Positions 1 to 5,868 of a DNA stretch of 12,034 nt are shown here, piece after piece. Below the pieces are notes generated by a model. It had not been told where the DNA came from. It made no database searches and saw only the letters and a list, made by a program, of their open reading frames with translations. A program made the position numbers and the translations under genes. The DNA lies in contig JACQTL010000399.1 in assembly GCA_016210805.1 (NCBI GenBank), positions 1-12,034 of the forward strand. Reading direction: 5' to 3'. This DNA comes from Actinomycetota bacterium (GTDB lineage Bacteria > Actinomycetota > UBA4738 > G016210805). Position 1 is the stretch's first letter. Each line of letters starts with the position of its first letter.

Positions 1-120
1 GACTACACGGTGGACTGGGTCCACCTCAAGCTGAACGACCAGGCCCAGCGAACGGTCCTCTGCAAGGACCCCTTCAAGTCGGTCGACGAGCGGGTGGAGC
101 AGCTCATCGCCCACATGTAG
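1..120 (+). CDS. pafA: Pup--protein ligase PafA, C-terminal fragment
   Basis: The last 39 codons of a gene that enters from the left edge and ends at TAG 118-120. The visible tail includes DWVHLKLNDQAQRTV and then CKDPFKSVDERVEQLI, which matches the conserved C-terminal end of PafA as I know the family. PafA uses ATP to join the C-terminal glutamate of the small protein Pup to lysines of target proteins, marking them for the actinobacterial proteasome in the cytoplasm. The catalytic glutamine-synthetase-like domain lies outside the window and cannot be judged. The pafB and pafC genes downstream support the call. In mycobacteria pafA is followed directly by pafB, but here a gene on the opposite strand lies between them and ends 21 bases from the pafA stop. 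Confidence 0.9.
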   Translation, partial: DYTVDWVHLKLNDQAQRTVLCKDPFKSVDERVEQLIAHM

Positions 121-141
121 GGGGGCCGCCGAGGTCCGCGC

Positions 142-1227
142 TCAGGGGCGACGCCAGGCCCGACCCTGCACGGCCATCCGGCCGGCCAGCACGCCGGCCG
201 CGCCCGCGGCCAGGAAGAAGGCCGGGTCGTCGGCGGGGGAGCGGCCCATCGACCGGACCTCCACCCTCCTGCGCTCGAGCTCCGCCAGGGCGGGCCGTCC
301 GTCCGCCTCGACCAGCTGGTGGCGTTCCTCGAGCCTGGCTCCCCGCAGGTCCGCCCACACCGCCTCCCGCTGCTCGCCCTCCAGGACCGGAACGGCCACG
401 TTGGCCTCCACCCTGCACACGTCGGCCAGGATCGTGAGGGAGTGGTGGGAGACCCCCCGGTGCCGCTCCCGGGGGTCGGCGAAGCTCACCCGCAGAGCGG
501 CCACGGGGCGCCCGCCCACGGACGGGGCGGCGTTCAGCGAGTTCCCCGCCCCCAGCGAGCTCACGCCCCATCTCGTGCTCGTCCCCAGGTTCCCGGGCCC
601 GTCGGCCACCACCACGACCTCCGCCTCGAGCAGGGCCCGCGCGGCCAGGAGGGCGGTCCAGACGGTGACCGCCTCCAGGTCCCCGCCGAAGGCCTGCCCA
701 CAGGTCACGGTGCCGTCCACGAGCCCCGCGTCGCGGAGCGTGGCCACCAGCCGGGAGAACCCCGCGGCCAGGGCGGCGCCGTCCGTCATGACGTACGCGA
801 CCCTCCCGGCGCCGGCGGCCCTGGCCCCGGCGGCGATGGGCCCCACCATGGAGTGCAGGGGAGCGACGACCACGGGGGTGCCGGTCAGGTCGGCGCCGTC
901 CAGGGCCTCCGCGTGGGTCTCCTCCACGGAGGACACGGCCACCTGGAGGGGCGTGTAGCGGGCCTTCATGACCCGTCCCGGAGGCGCCGGCTCCTCCCCG
1001 GGGCGGCCCCCGAGCACCGCCACGACCAGGTGGAACCCCCCGGTGCCGAGCCCGAGCTCCACCGCCGTGGCGTTCACCACGACCTCATCCCCGGCCTCCA
1101 CGGGCCCGGTCAGCGCGGGGTAGGCGAGGGCCGGCTCCGGACCGTCGCCGACCTCGACCTCCAGCTCGACCGCCCCCGGCCGCTCCGCCGACACCCGGAG
1201 CACCGTCCCTCGCCTGAGCCTCACCAC
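142..1227 (-). CDS. DUF3866 family protein of unknown function
   Basis: About 361 residues on the minus strand, from a GTG at 1227-1225 (another GTG follows at 1224-1222) to TGA at 144-142. A longer frame opens at 1335 but would run through the pafB start. The product begins MVRLRRGTVLRV after initiation, and this short start also fits the -10-like hexamer 6 bases upstream. Stretches I associate with DUF3866 include a PLHSMVGP segment, MTDGAAL, DGPGNLGTSTRWG and SFADPRERHRGVSHHS. I see no signal peptide or clear transmembrane helix, so it is probably cytoplasmic. The glycine-rich DGPGNLGT loop and the conserved Arg/His cluster could form a binding or catalytic site, but no function is known to me. 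The gene is divergent from pafB and convergent with pafA. Family assignment is fairly secure; function is unknown. Confidence 0.8.
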   Translation of the reverse strand: MVRLRRGTVLRVSAERPGAVELEVEVGDGPEPALAYPALTGPVEAGDEVVVNATAVELGLGTGGFHLVVAVLGGRPGEEPAPPGRVMKARYTPLQVAVSSVEETHAEALDGADLTGTPVVVAPLHSMVGPIAAGARAAGAGRVAYVMTDGAALAAGFSRLVATLRDAGLVDGTVTCGQAFGGDLEAVTVWTALLAARALLEAEVVVVADGPGNLGTSTRWGVSSLGAGNSLNAAPSVGGRPVAALRVSFADPRERHRGVSHHSLTILADVCRVEANVAVPVLEGEQREAVWADLRGARLEERHQLVEADGRPALAELERRRVEVRSMGRSPADDPAFFLAAGAAGVLAGRMAVQGRAWRRP

Positions 1228-1233
1228 GCGGCC

Positions 1234-1241
1234 AGTATGAT
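1234..1241. promoter_or_regulatory. Overlapping divergent -10 elements, DUF3866 gene / pafB
   Basis: The bases AGTATGAT hold a plus-strand hexamer TATGAT (1236-1241), which ends 8 bases before the pafB ATG at 1250. They also hold a minus-strand hexamer CATACT (1239-1234), which ends 6 bases before the DUF3866 GTG at 1227. The two hexamers share four base pairs. This spacing places both start codons at or next to the expected transcription starts, so both mRNAs would be leaderless or nearly so. No convincing -35 box is visible; CTGAGC at 1214-1219 is the best plus-strand candidate. Promoter activity is inferred from position and sequence only. Confidence 0.5.
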
Positions 1242-1249
1242 GCCGGTCG

Positions 1250-2203
1250 ATGCACCCGCTCGAACGGCTGCTCAACCTGGTGGCCCTGCTCCTCGAAGCG
1301 GGCCGCCCCCTCACCTTCGGAGAGATCCGGGCCAAGCTCCCCGCCTACCAGCAGGGCGACCTCCCCGCGGCCAAGCGGATGTTCGAGCGGGACAAGGACG
1401 TCCTCCGGGAGAACGGGATCCCCGTCGAGCTCTACCCCACCGACCCCTGGGAGGTCGAGGACGGGTACCTGATCCCCAAGGATCGCTACTACCTGCCGGA
1501 GATCAGCTTCACCCCGGAGGAGATCTCGGCACTGGTCGTCGCGGCCCACACCCCGGGGGCCGACGGGGAGGCCGAGCAGGCCGTGCGGAAGCTCCAGGTC
1601 GGGGCGGAGAGCGCTCCGCTGGCCGCCCTGTCCCGGAGCCCGATCACGGCCGGGATCGACCCGGGTGGTCCGAGGCTCGCCGCCGTCGCCGAGGCCATCG
1701 AGGGGCGGCGGGCCGTGAGGTTCTCCTATCGGCCGGCCCGGGGCGAGCCGGGGGAGCGCCACGTCGACCCCTGGGCCATCGTGTGGCGCTCGGGCCACTG
1801 GTACGTGGCCGGGCTCGACCGCGACCGCGGCGAGCCCCGCTCGTTCCGGCTCTCCCGGTTCCTGTCCGACGTCAGCCAGGAGGGGGAGGCCTCTTCGCCG
1901 CCGCCCGGCTTCGACGCGAAGGCGCAGCTCCGCCTGGGCCCGTGGGGGACCGGCCAGGGCCTCCGAAGGGCCCGGGTGGCCTTCTCGCCGGACGTGTCCT
2001 GGTGGGCCACGAGGGGCCTGCCCGAGGCCGAGGTGAAGAGGACGCGGCGGGACGGTTGGGTGGAGGTGGCGCTGCCGGCCGGCGACTCGACGGCCTTCGT
2101 CTCCTGGGTGCTGTCCTTCGGGCCCGACGCGGAGCTCCTGTCCCCGAGGGCCCTGCGCGAGGACCTGGTGGCCCGGCTGGAGGCGGCCCGTGCGGCCCTC
2201 TAG
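1250..2203 (+). CDS. pafB: PafB, WYL-domain transcriptional regulator
   Basis: A 317-residue protein starting at ATG 1250 with MHPLERLLNLVALLLEAGRP, the usual opening of PafB. Residues about 1-60 form a winged helix-turn-helix. Residues about 140-210 form the WYL domain, with the HWYVAGLD segment (W184, Y185, L189) followed by the arginine-rich SFRLSRF segment near residue 200. The rest (about 230-317) is the C-terminal extension typical of WYL regulators. In mycobacteria PafB and PafC form a heterodimer that activates many DNA-damage genes independently of LexA; the same role is inferred here. There is no Shine-Dalgarno sequence before the ATG, and a TATGAT hexamer ends 8 bases upstream, so the message is probably leaderless. 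The frame overlaps pafC by 14 bases. Because the DUF3866 gene separates it from pafA, pafB must have its own promoter. Confidence 0.9.
   Translation: MHPLERLLNLVALLLEAGRPLTFGEIRAKLPAYQQGDLPAAKRMFERDKDVLRENGIPVELYPTDPWEVEDGYLIPKDRYYLPEISFTPEEISALVVAAHTPGADGEAEQAVRKLQVGAESAPLAALSRSPITAGIDPGGPRLAAVAEAIEGRRAVRFSYRPARGEPGERHVDPWAIVWRSGHWYVAGLDRDRGEPRSFRLSRFLSDVSQEGEASSPPPGFDAKAQLRLGPWGTGQGLRRARVAFSPDVSWWATRGLPEAEVKRTRRDGWVEVALPAGDSTAFVSWVLSFGPDAELLSPRALREDLVARLEAARAAL
2179..2183 (+). promoter_or_regulatory. Shine-Dalgarno sequence of pafC
   Basis: GGAGG lies 6 bases before the GTG at 2190, inside the end of pafB. It supports the GTG start of pafC and translational coupling of the two subunits. 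It also contrasts with the genes here that lack a ribosome binding site. Confidence 0.6.
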
Positions 2204-3149
2204 GGCGTCGGAGCGGCTCCGCCGCCTCCTGGTCCTCGTCCCGTACGTGGTCCGCCATCCGGGCACCCCGCTCGCCGAGATCACCCGCCTGTTCGACGTC
2301 CCGGAGGACGAGCTGCTGGCCGACCTCAACCTCCTGTTCATGACCGGCCTCCCCCCCTACGGCCCCGGCGACCTGATCGACGTCGTGGTGGAGGAGGGCC
2401 GGGTGTGGATCGAGATGGCCGACCACTTCGCCCGCCCCCTACGTCTCTCCCGGAACGAGGCCGTGGCCCTGTACCTCCAGGGCAAGGCCCTCCTGGGCAC
2501 CCCGGGGCTCCCCGAGGCGCCGGCCCTCGCGTCGGCCCTGGTCAAGCTGGAGGAGGGGCTGGGGCCGGAGGCCCTGGGGGAGCTGGCCGGGCGGGTGGAG
2601 GCGGCCGACGACGGCCGCCCCGCCGCCGGGGACCTCCTGGAGCCGCTGATGCGCGCCGCCGGGGAGCACCGGAGGCTCGAGATCGAACACTACTCGGCGG
2701 CCAGGGACGAAACCCTGACCCGCCGGATCGACCCCGAGGAGGTCTTCTCGGCCATGGGGAACTGGTACGTGGTGGCCTGGGACGAGCCGGCCGACGCGGA
2801 GCGGATGTTCCGGATCGACCGGATCCGGGCGGTCCGTCCCACCGGGGAGCGGTTCGAGCCCCGGGGGCTGGCCGGGGCCGGGCGGCCCCTCTACAGCCGT
2901 TCGGAGGACGACGTCCCCGTCCGCCTCCGCCTCGGTCCTGGGGCCAGGTGGGTGTCCGAGTACTACGAGACGGAACCGGTGGGCACGGCGAAGGACGGCA
3001 CCATGGAGGTGATCCTCCCGACGAGACAGCTGCCCTGGCTGGCCAAGCTCCTGGTCCGGCTGGGAGGGGAGGCCCTGGTCGTGGAGCCCGCCGAGCTCCG
3101 GGACCTGGCCAGGGAGGTGGCCGACCGGACCCTGGCCCGCTACCGGTGA
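2190..3149 (+). CDS. pafC: PafC, WYL-domain transcriptional regulator
   Basis: A 319-residue paralogue of PafB, starting at GTG 2190 inside the end of pafB with GGAGG six bases upstream. The N-terminal region (about 8-80) is a winged helix-turn-helix-like fold. The WYL domain spans about 155-220 and contains NWYVVAWDEP and a following RMFRIDRIRAV segment. A C-terminal extension covers about 240-319. In mycobacteria PafC partners PafB in one sensor-activator complex; in some other actinobacteria the two are fused in a single protein. Here they are separate but overlapping, which favours equal synthesis. The name PafC rests mainly on gene order and similarity, since the WYL fold alone would not separate it from other WYL regulators. 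The next gene begins 79 bases downstream. Confidence 0.88.
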   Translation: MRPSRASERLRRLLVLVPYVVRHPGTPLAEITRLFDVPEDELLADLNLLFMTGLPPYGPGDLIDVVVEEGRVWIEMADHFARPLRLSRNEAVALYLQGKALLGTPGLPEAPALASALVKLEEGLGPEALGELAGRVEAADDGRPAAGDLLEPLMRAAGEHRRLEIEHYSAARDETLTRRIDPEEVFSAMGNWYVVAWDEPADAERMFRIDRIRAVRPTGERFEPRGLAGAGRPLYSRSEDDVPVRLRLGPGARWVSEYYETEPVGTAKDGTMEVILPTRQLPWLAKLLVRLGGEALVVEPAELRDLAREVADRTLARYR

Positions 3150-3213
3150 CGGGCCGAATGGCCTAGTCCGAGCACCGACGTTCGTCCATCTCAAGCGGCC
3201 CCGGGGGGCATCC

Positions 3214-3219
3214 GATACT
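3214..3219 (+). promoter_or_regulatory. Possible -10 element before the zinc-ribbon gene
   Basis: GATACT ends 9 bases before the ATG at 3229 in the 79-base gap after pafC. It matches TATAAT at four of six positions but lacks the first T. No Shine-Dalgarno sequence precedes the ATG, which agrees with a leaderless or very short-leader start. The call is weaker than the TAnnnT sites elsewhere in the window. Confidence 0.35.
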
Positions 3220-3228
3220 TCCCTCGGG

Positions 3229-3618
3229 ATGACCACAATCAGGACGACGTGCCCGCGCTGCGGAGAGGTGGACATGGGCCCGGAGGCCATCCTCCTCTCG
3301 GTGGGGCGTGGCGGCCGTGACGGCCGCTACCGGTTCGTCTGTCCGGTCTGCACCGATCCCGTGGAGAAGCCCGCCGACCGCAAGATCGTCGCGCTGCTCG
3401 TCTCGGCGGGGGTGGACGTGGCCGAGCGTGCCCTGGCCGAGGCCGAGCAGGCCACCGCCCTGTTCGATGACGGAGACCTGGAAGGGGCGGTGGAGGAGGA
3501 GCCGGGGTGGCTGGAACGGCACTCCGGAGGGCCCGCGTTCACGATCGACGACGTGATCCGGTTCCACTTCCTGCTCCAGGACGACGGCCGGATCTCCCGC
3601 TTCCTGGACGACGAGTAG
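3229..3618 (+). CDS. Conserved hypothetical protein with two CxxC motifs (zinc-ribbon-like)
   Basis: A 129-residue acidic protein starting at ATG 3229. Two cysteine pairs, CPRC (residues 8-11) and CPVC (38-41), lie 26 residues apart, the layout of a four-cysteine zinc ribbon. A conserved-looking VEKPADRKIVALLVSAGV segment follows, then a glutamate-rich linker and a C-terminal helix with IDDVIRFHFLLQDDG. There is no signal peptide or membrane segment. I do not recognise a named family. Similar short zinc-ribbon proteins occur between pafC and tatA in other actinobacteria as far as I recall, but this is not verified. It might bind DNA, RNA or a protein partner; the sequence does not decide. It lies between pafC and the tat genes and is probably transcribed from a promoter just upstream. 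Confidence 0.75.
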   Translation: MTTIRTTCPRCGEVDMGPEAILLSVGRGGRDGRYRFVCPVCTDPVEKPADRKIVALLVSAGVDVAERALAEAEQATALFDDGDLEGAVEEEPGWLERHSGGPAFTIDDVIRFHFLLQDDGRISRFLDDE

Positions 3619-3625
3619 TCGCTGC

Positions 3626-3631
3626 TATGCT
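3626..3631 (+). promoter_or_regulatory. -10 element of the small membrane protein gene (leaderless)
   Basis: TATGCT ends exactly 6 bases before the GTG at 3638, with no Shine-Dalgarno sequence between them. This geometry predicts that transcription starts at the GTG. TGGACG at 3605-3610 could be a weak -35 box with a 15-base spacer. Inferred from sequence and position. Confidence 0.45.
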
Positions 3632-3637
3632 CGGGCC

Positions 3638-3931
3638 GTGTCGGTCCCAGCCGCCGTCTTCCTCGTCGTCGGCCTGATCGCGATCGGGGTCCTCGCGGCG
3701 GTCCTCGTGTGGCTCGTCAAGCACGTGCGGCTCCTGGCCGGCTCGCTGGCGGAGCTCCAGCGGGCCGCGGAGCCGGTCCTCCGGGACATCCGGGCCGAGG
3801 CCGAGAGGGCCCAGGAGACCGCCGACCGGCTGGTCCGGGAGGCCTCCCTTCGCCGGGAGGAGCGCGAGCGCAAGCGCCGGACAAGGACCATGAGGCGCGG
3901 GCTCCGGCGACAGGGTCGGGTGCGGCGCTAG
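3638..3931 (+). CDS. Small single-pass membrane protein with predicted helical basic tail
   Basis: A 97-residue protein from a GTG at 3638. Residues about 4-27 are a strongly hydrophobic helix, so the protein is likely anchored in the cytoplasmic membrane. Residues about 30-70 are rich in Ala, Glu, Arg and Leu with heptad-like spacing and probably form a long amphipathic helix or coiled coil. The last 25 or so residues are very basic, with many Arg and few acidic positions. This layout resembles DUF948-type proteins, but I cannot confirm that family. The basic tail could contact membrane lipid, nucleic acid or an acidic partner. The gene lies directly before tatA, and its TAG stop overlaps a possible promoter for tatA. 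Confidence 0.65.
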   Translation: MSVPAAVFLVVGLIAIGVLAAVLVWLVKHVRLLAGSLAELQRAAEPVLRDIRAEAERAQETADRLVREASLRREERERKRRTRTMRRGLRRQGRVRR

Positions 3932-3934
3932 AAT
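3929..3934 (+). promoter_or_regulatory. Possible -10 element for the tat genes
   Basis: TAGAAT overlaps the TAG stop codon (3929-3931) of the preceding gene and lies 31 bases before the tatA ATG. It would give a leader of about 25 bases. That leader (to 3965) is GC-rich and has no Shine-Dalgarno sequence. Position and hexamer match are the only evidence. Confidence 0.35.
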
Positions 3935-3965
3935 CGGTGGCGCGGGCCGCCGGCCCCCTGGGTTC

Positions 3966-4283
3966 ATGTTCAACATCGGTCCTCTGGAGCTCATGGTCAT
4001 CCTGGTAGTGGCCCTCATCGTCGTCGGCCCCAAGCGCCTCCCCGAGATGGGCCGTTCGATCGGGAAGTCGCTCCGGGAGTTCCGCCGGGCCTCCGAGGAG
4101 GTCAGGCAGTCGTTCGAGATGGACCTCGGATCCGAGGACCCGGACGACGACGACGGCCTCCGGGGGGACCGCGAGGGGAGTGACGGGAGCGAGGGGGCCG
4201 CGGAGACGCCCGCCCTGCCGGATCCGGCGGAGGGGGAGGAGCCCGCCGGGCGTGCCGGGCCGCGGGGCTCGGCCTCCGAGTAG
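3966..4283 (+). CDS. tatA: Twin-arginine translocase TatA/TatB family subunit
   Basis: A 105-residue protein starting at ATG 3966. Residues 1-20 form the short membrane helix (MFNIGPLELMVILVVALIVV), followed by the hinge GPKRLPEMG and an amphipathic helix to about residue 45. The rest is an acidic, Gly/Ser/Pro-rich tail expected to be disordered in the cytoplasm. TatA-type subunits assemble into the pore that passes folded proteins with twin-arginine signals. The MFxIG opening, Glu8 and the Gly-Pro hinge are also seen in TatB, so a TatB or dual TatA/B role is possible. The symbol follows the usual gene order next to tatC. tatC begins 18 bases downstream, so the two are very likely co-transcribed. 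Confidence 0.88.
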   Translation: MFNIGPLELMVILVVALIVVGPKRLPEMGRSIGKSLREFRRASEEVRQSFEMDLGSEDPDDDDGLRGDREGSDGSEGAAETPALPDPAEGEEPAGRAGPRGSASE

Positions 4284-4301
4284 GGTCCGCCGCACCCTCC
4301 C

Positions 4302-5084
4302 ATGCCGCTCATCCCGCATCCGCGGCGCCGCCGGCGCGAGGCCGAGCGCGGGATGACGATCGTCGAGCACCTCACCGAGCTCCGGACCCGCCTGATCGTC
4401 TCCCTGGTCGCCGTGGCCGTGGGCGCCGTGGTGGGCTGGCTCGTCTACGAGCCCGTCTTCCGCCTCCTGACCTCACCCTTCGTGCAGGCCTGCCGCCAGC
4501 TCGCCCCGGAGATCCGCCCGCCCCAGGGCTGCGAGCAGGCCCTGATCGTGGTCTCGGTGACCGAGCCGTTCCTGATCCGGTTCAAGGTCAGCGTGTTCAC
4601 CGGCCTCGGCATCGCCCTTCCCGTGGTCCTCTACCAGCTCTGGCGGTTCATCACCCCGGGGCTGACCCGCCGGGAGCGGCGCCTGGCCATCCCCTTCGTG
4701 CTCTCCTCGGTGGTCCTGTTCGCCCTGGGGACCTGGTTCGCCTTCATCACCCTGCCCCGGGCCCTCGCCTTCCTGCTGGGCTTCGCGGGGACGACCCTCA
4801 CCCCGCTCCTCACCGTGGACCGGTACGTGGGCTTCGTCCTCGTGCTGATCCTGGCCTTCGGCCTCACCTTCGAGTTCCCCCTGCTCCTGGTGTTCCTGTC
4901 GCTCGTGCGCGTGATCACCAGCAGGCAGATGCGCCGGTGGAGGCGCTACGCCTACCTGTCGGTCACGATCGTGGCCGCCGTGGTCACGCCCAGCCAGGAC
5001 CCCTACACCCTGCTGGCCATGGCGCTGCCCATGGTCCTGTTCTACGAGCTGGCCATCATCGTGGCTCGCCTGTTCAAGCGGTGA
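4302..5084 (+). CDS. tatC: Twin-arginine translocase subunit TatC
   Basis: A 260-residue polytopic membrane protein with six predicted helices. The N-terminal cytoplasmic segment holds the family signature EHLTELRTRL; E26 and R28 correspond to E. coli E15 and R17. The first cytoplasmic loop has LYQLWRFITPGLTRRER, where E125 matches E. coli E103 of the signal-peptide binding site. E191 in FGLTFEFP matches the conserved glutamate of the later membrane region. TatC recognises the twin-arginine signal and recruits TatA. The start at 4302 adds a basic RRRRR stretch before the conserved region, similar to the longer mycobacterial N-termini. An in-frame ATG at 4353 is an alternative start. No Shine-Dalgarno sequence is visible before 4302. 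Confidence 0.95.
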   Translation: MPLIPHPRRRRREAERGMTIVEHLTELRTRLIVSLVAVAVGAVVGWLVYEPVFRLLTSPFVQACRQLAPEIRPPQGCEQALIVVSVTEPFLIRFKVSVFTGLGIALPVVLYQLWRFITPGLTRRERRLAIPFVLSSVVLFALGTWFAFITLPRALAFLLGFAGTTLTPLLTVDRYVGFVLVLILAFGLTFEFPLLLVFLSLVRVITSRQMRRWRRYAYLSVTIVAAVVTPSQDPYTLLAMALPMVLFYELAIIVARLFKR

Positions 5085-5106
5085 CCCCCGGGGGGCCGGC
5101 GACCGC

Positions 5107-5112
5107 TATCCT
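5107..5112 (+). promoter_or_regulatory. Possible -10 element upstream of the membrane protein gene
   Basis: TATCCT lies in the gap after tatC. A start about 7 bases downstream would give a leader of roughly 30 bases, long enough to include the Shine-Dalgarno sequence at 5132-5138. Sequence evidence only. Confidence 0.35.
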
Positions 5113-5131
5113 TGTGGCTCCCGTCCGGAAC

Positions 5132-5138
5132 GAGGTGG
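5132..5138 (+). promoter_or_regulatory. Shine-Dalgarno sequence deciding the start at 5148
   Basis: GAGGTGG ends 9 bases before ATG 5148. It supports that start over the in-frame TTG at 5112, which would add 12 residues (WLPSGTRWIER region) that do not resemble the basic N-terminus that follows. Confidence 0.55.
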
Positions 5139-5147
5139 ATCGAGCGC

Positions 5148-5858
5148 ATGGCCATAAAGGGCAAGGGCAAGACGAGATCGCGGCGCGCGGTGGCCGGAGG
5201 GCCGAAGCCCGTGTACGTGGTTCCCAGGAAGCCGTTCCTGCGGCGCCGGAGCACCAGGGTCGGTGCCGTCGGCCTGCTCGTGGCCGTGGTGGGAGGGGTC
5301 CTGCTGGGCGTGTGGATGAACCAGCGCGCCGCCGACCGCCTCGCCCTCCGGCGGGAGGCCGTCCTGGAGTTCGCGGCGCGGCTGGAGCAGCCCCTGTCTC
5401 CCATCGCCACGCCGCTGCCCCCCACGGGCCTGAAGCTCTTCGCCGACCTGGGGGACCTGGTCGCCCAGCTCCGCGAGGGCTCGATCGACCCGTCGGTGGC
5501 CATCAGGCAGGCCGACTCGAACGGGCGGCTGGCCGAGAGCGCCGGGGAGGCCGTGGCCGACATCCCCGCCGCCGACCTGGTCCGTGACAAGGGGATGCCC
5601 ATCGAGCTGCTGGACACGAAGGAGGCCACGGTCACCTCCCTCGACGTCTTCGCCCAGGCCACCGAGCTGATCCGCCTGGCCGCCGAGGCGGGCCCCGGTG
5701 ACGAGCGCGAGGACCTCCTCGACGTGGCCGAGCGGATGCTCGCCACGGCGGATTCCCTGTTCTCGTCCGGGTACCTGAAGCTCGTGAACGCCCGGTTCGA
5801 GCTCGGCCTCGGAGAGGCCCAGCCCTTCGCGCCCGGGTTCGAGGAGCCCCTCACGTGA
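5148..5858 (+). CDS. Conserved hypothetical membrane-anchored protein
   Basis: A 236-residue protein using ATG 5148. The first 35 or so residues are very basic (KGKGKTRSRR and PFLRRR). One membrane helix follows at about residues 38-57, so the positive-inside rule puts the N-terminus in the cytoplasm and the larger C-terminal part outside. That outer domain (about 60-236) is rich in Ala, Glu and Leu and is probably mostly helical. It has no cysteines and no motif I recognise. The gene lies between tatC and an alpha/beta hydrolase, and its TGA stop abuts the ribosome binding site of the hydrolase, so the two form an operon. I recall proteins with similar basic N-termini beside tatC in related actinobacteria, but no function is known to me. 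The lysine-arginine pattern is not a typical Tat signal. Confidence 0.7.
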   Translation: MAIKGKGKTRSRRAVAGGPKPVYVVPRKPFLRRRSTRVGAVGLLVAVVGGVLLGVWMNQRAADRLALRREAVLEFAARLEQPLSPIATPLPPTGLKLFADLGDLVAQLREGSIDPSVAIRQADSNGRLAESAGEAVADIPAADLVRDKGMPIELLDTKEATVTSLDVFAQATELIRLAAEAGPGDEREDLLDVAERMLATADSLFSSGYLKLVNARFELGLGEAQPFAPGFEEPLT

Positions 5859-5865
5859 GGAGGAG
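5857..5865 (+). promoter_or_regulatory. Shine-Dalgarno sequence of the alpha/beta hydrolase
   Basis: GAGGAGGAG overlaps the upstream TGA stop (5856-5858) and precedes the GTG at 5869. It supports that start and suggests translational coupling with the membrane protein gene. Confidence 0.55.
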
Positions 5866-5868
5866 ACG

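Noticed and set aside
1228..1335. Longer start at 1335 for the DUF3866 gene
   Set aside because: It would run through the pafB start and add Arg/Ser-rich sequence unlike the family; the GTG at 1227 has a -10-like element 6 bases upstream.
319..2343. A 674-codon plus-strand frame opposite the DUF3866 gene and across pafB
   Set aside because: Pro/Gly/His-rich shadow frame; pafB and the DUF3866 protein carry the family motifs.
3150..3228. Terminator hairpin in the gap after pafC
   Set aside because: Only a 4-base GGCC stem with a GAAT loop (near 3151-3163) is visible and no T-tract follows.
3539..4375. Minus-strand frames over the tatA region
   Set aside because: Arg/Ser/Pro-rich and opposite a clear TatA family protein; shadow frames.
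5085..5095. CCCCCGGGGGG palindrome after the tatC stop as a terminator
   Set aside because: There is no loop and no T-run after it, and a possible promoter follows; in GC-rich DNA such a run is expected by chance.
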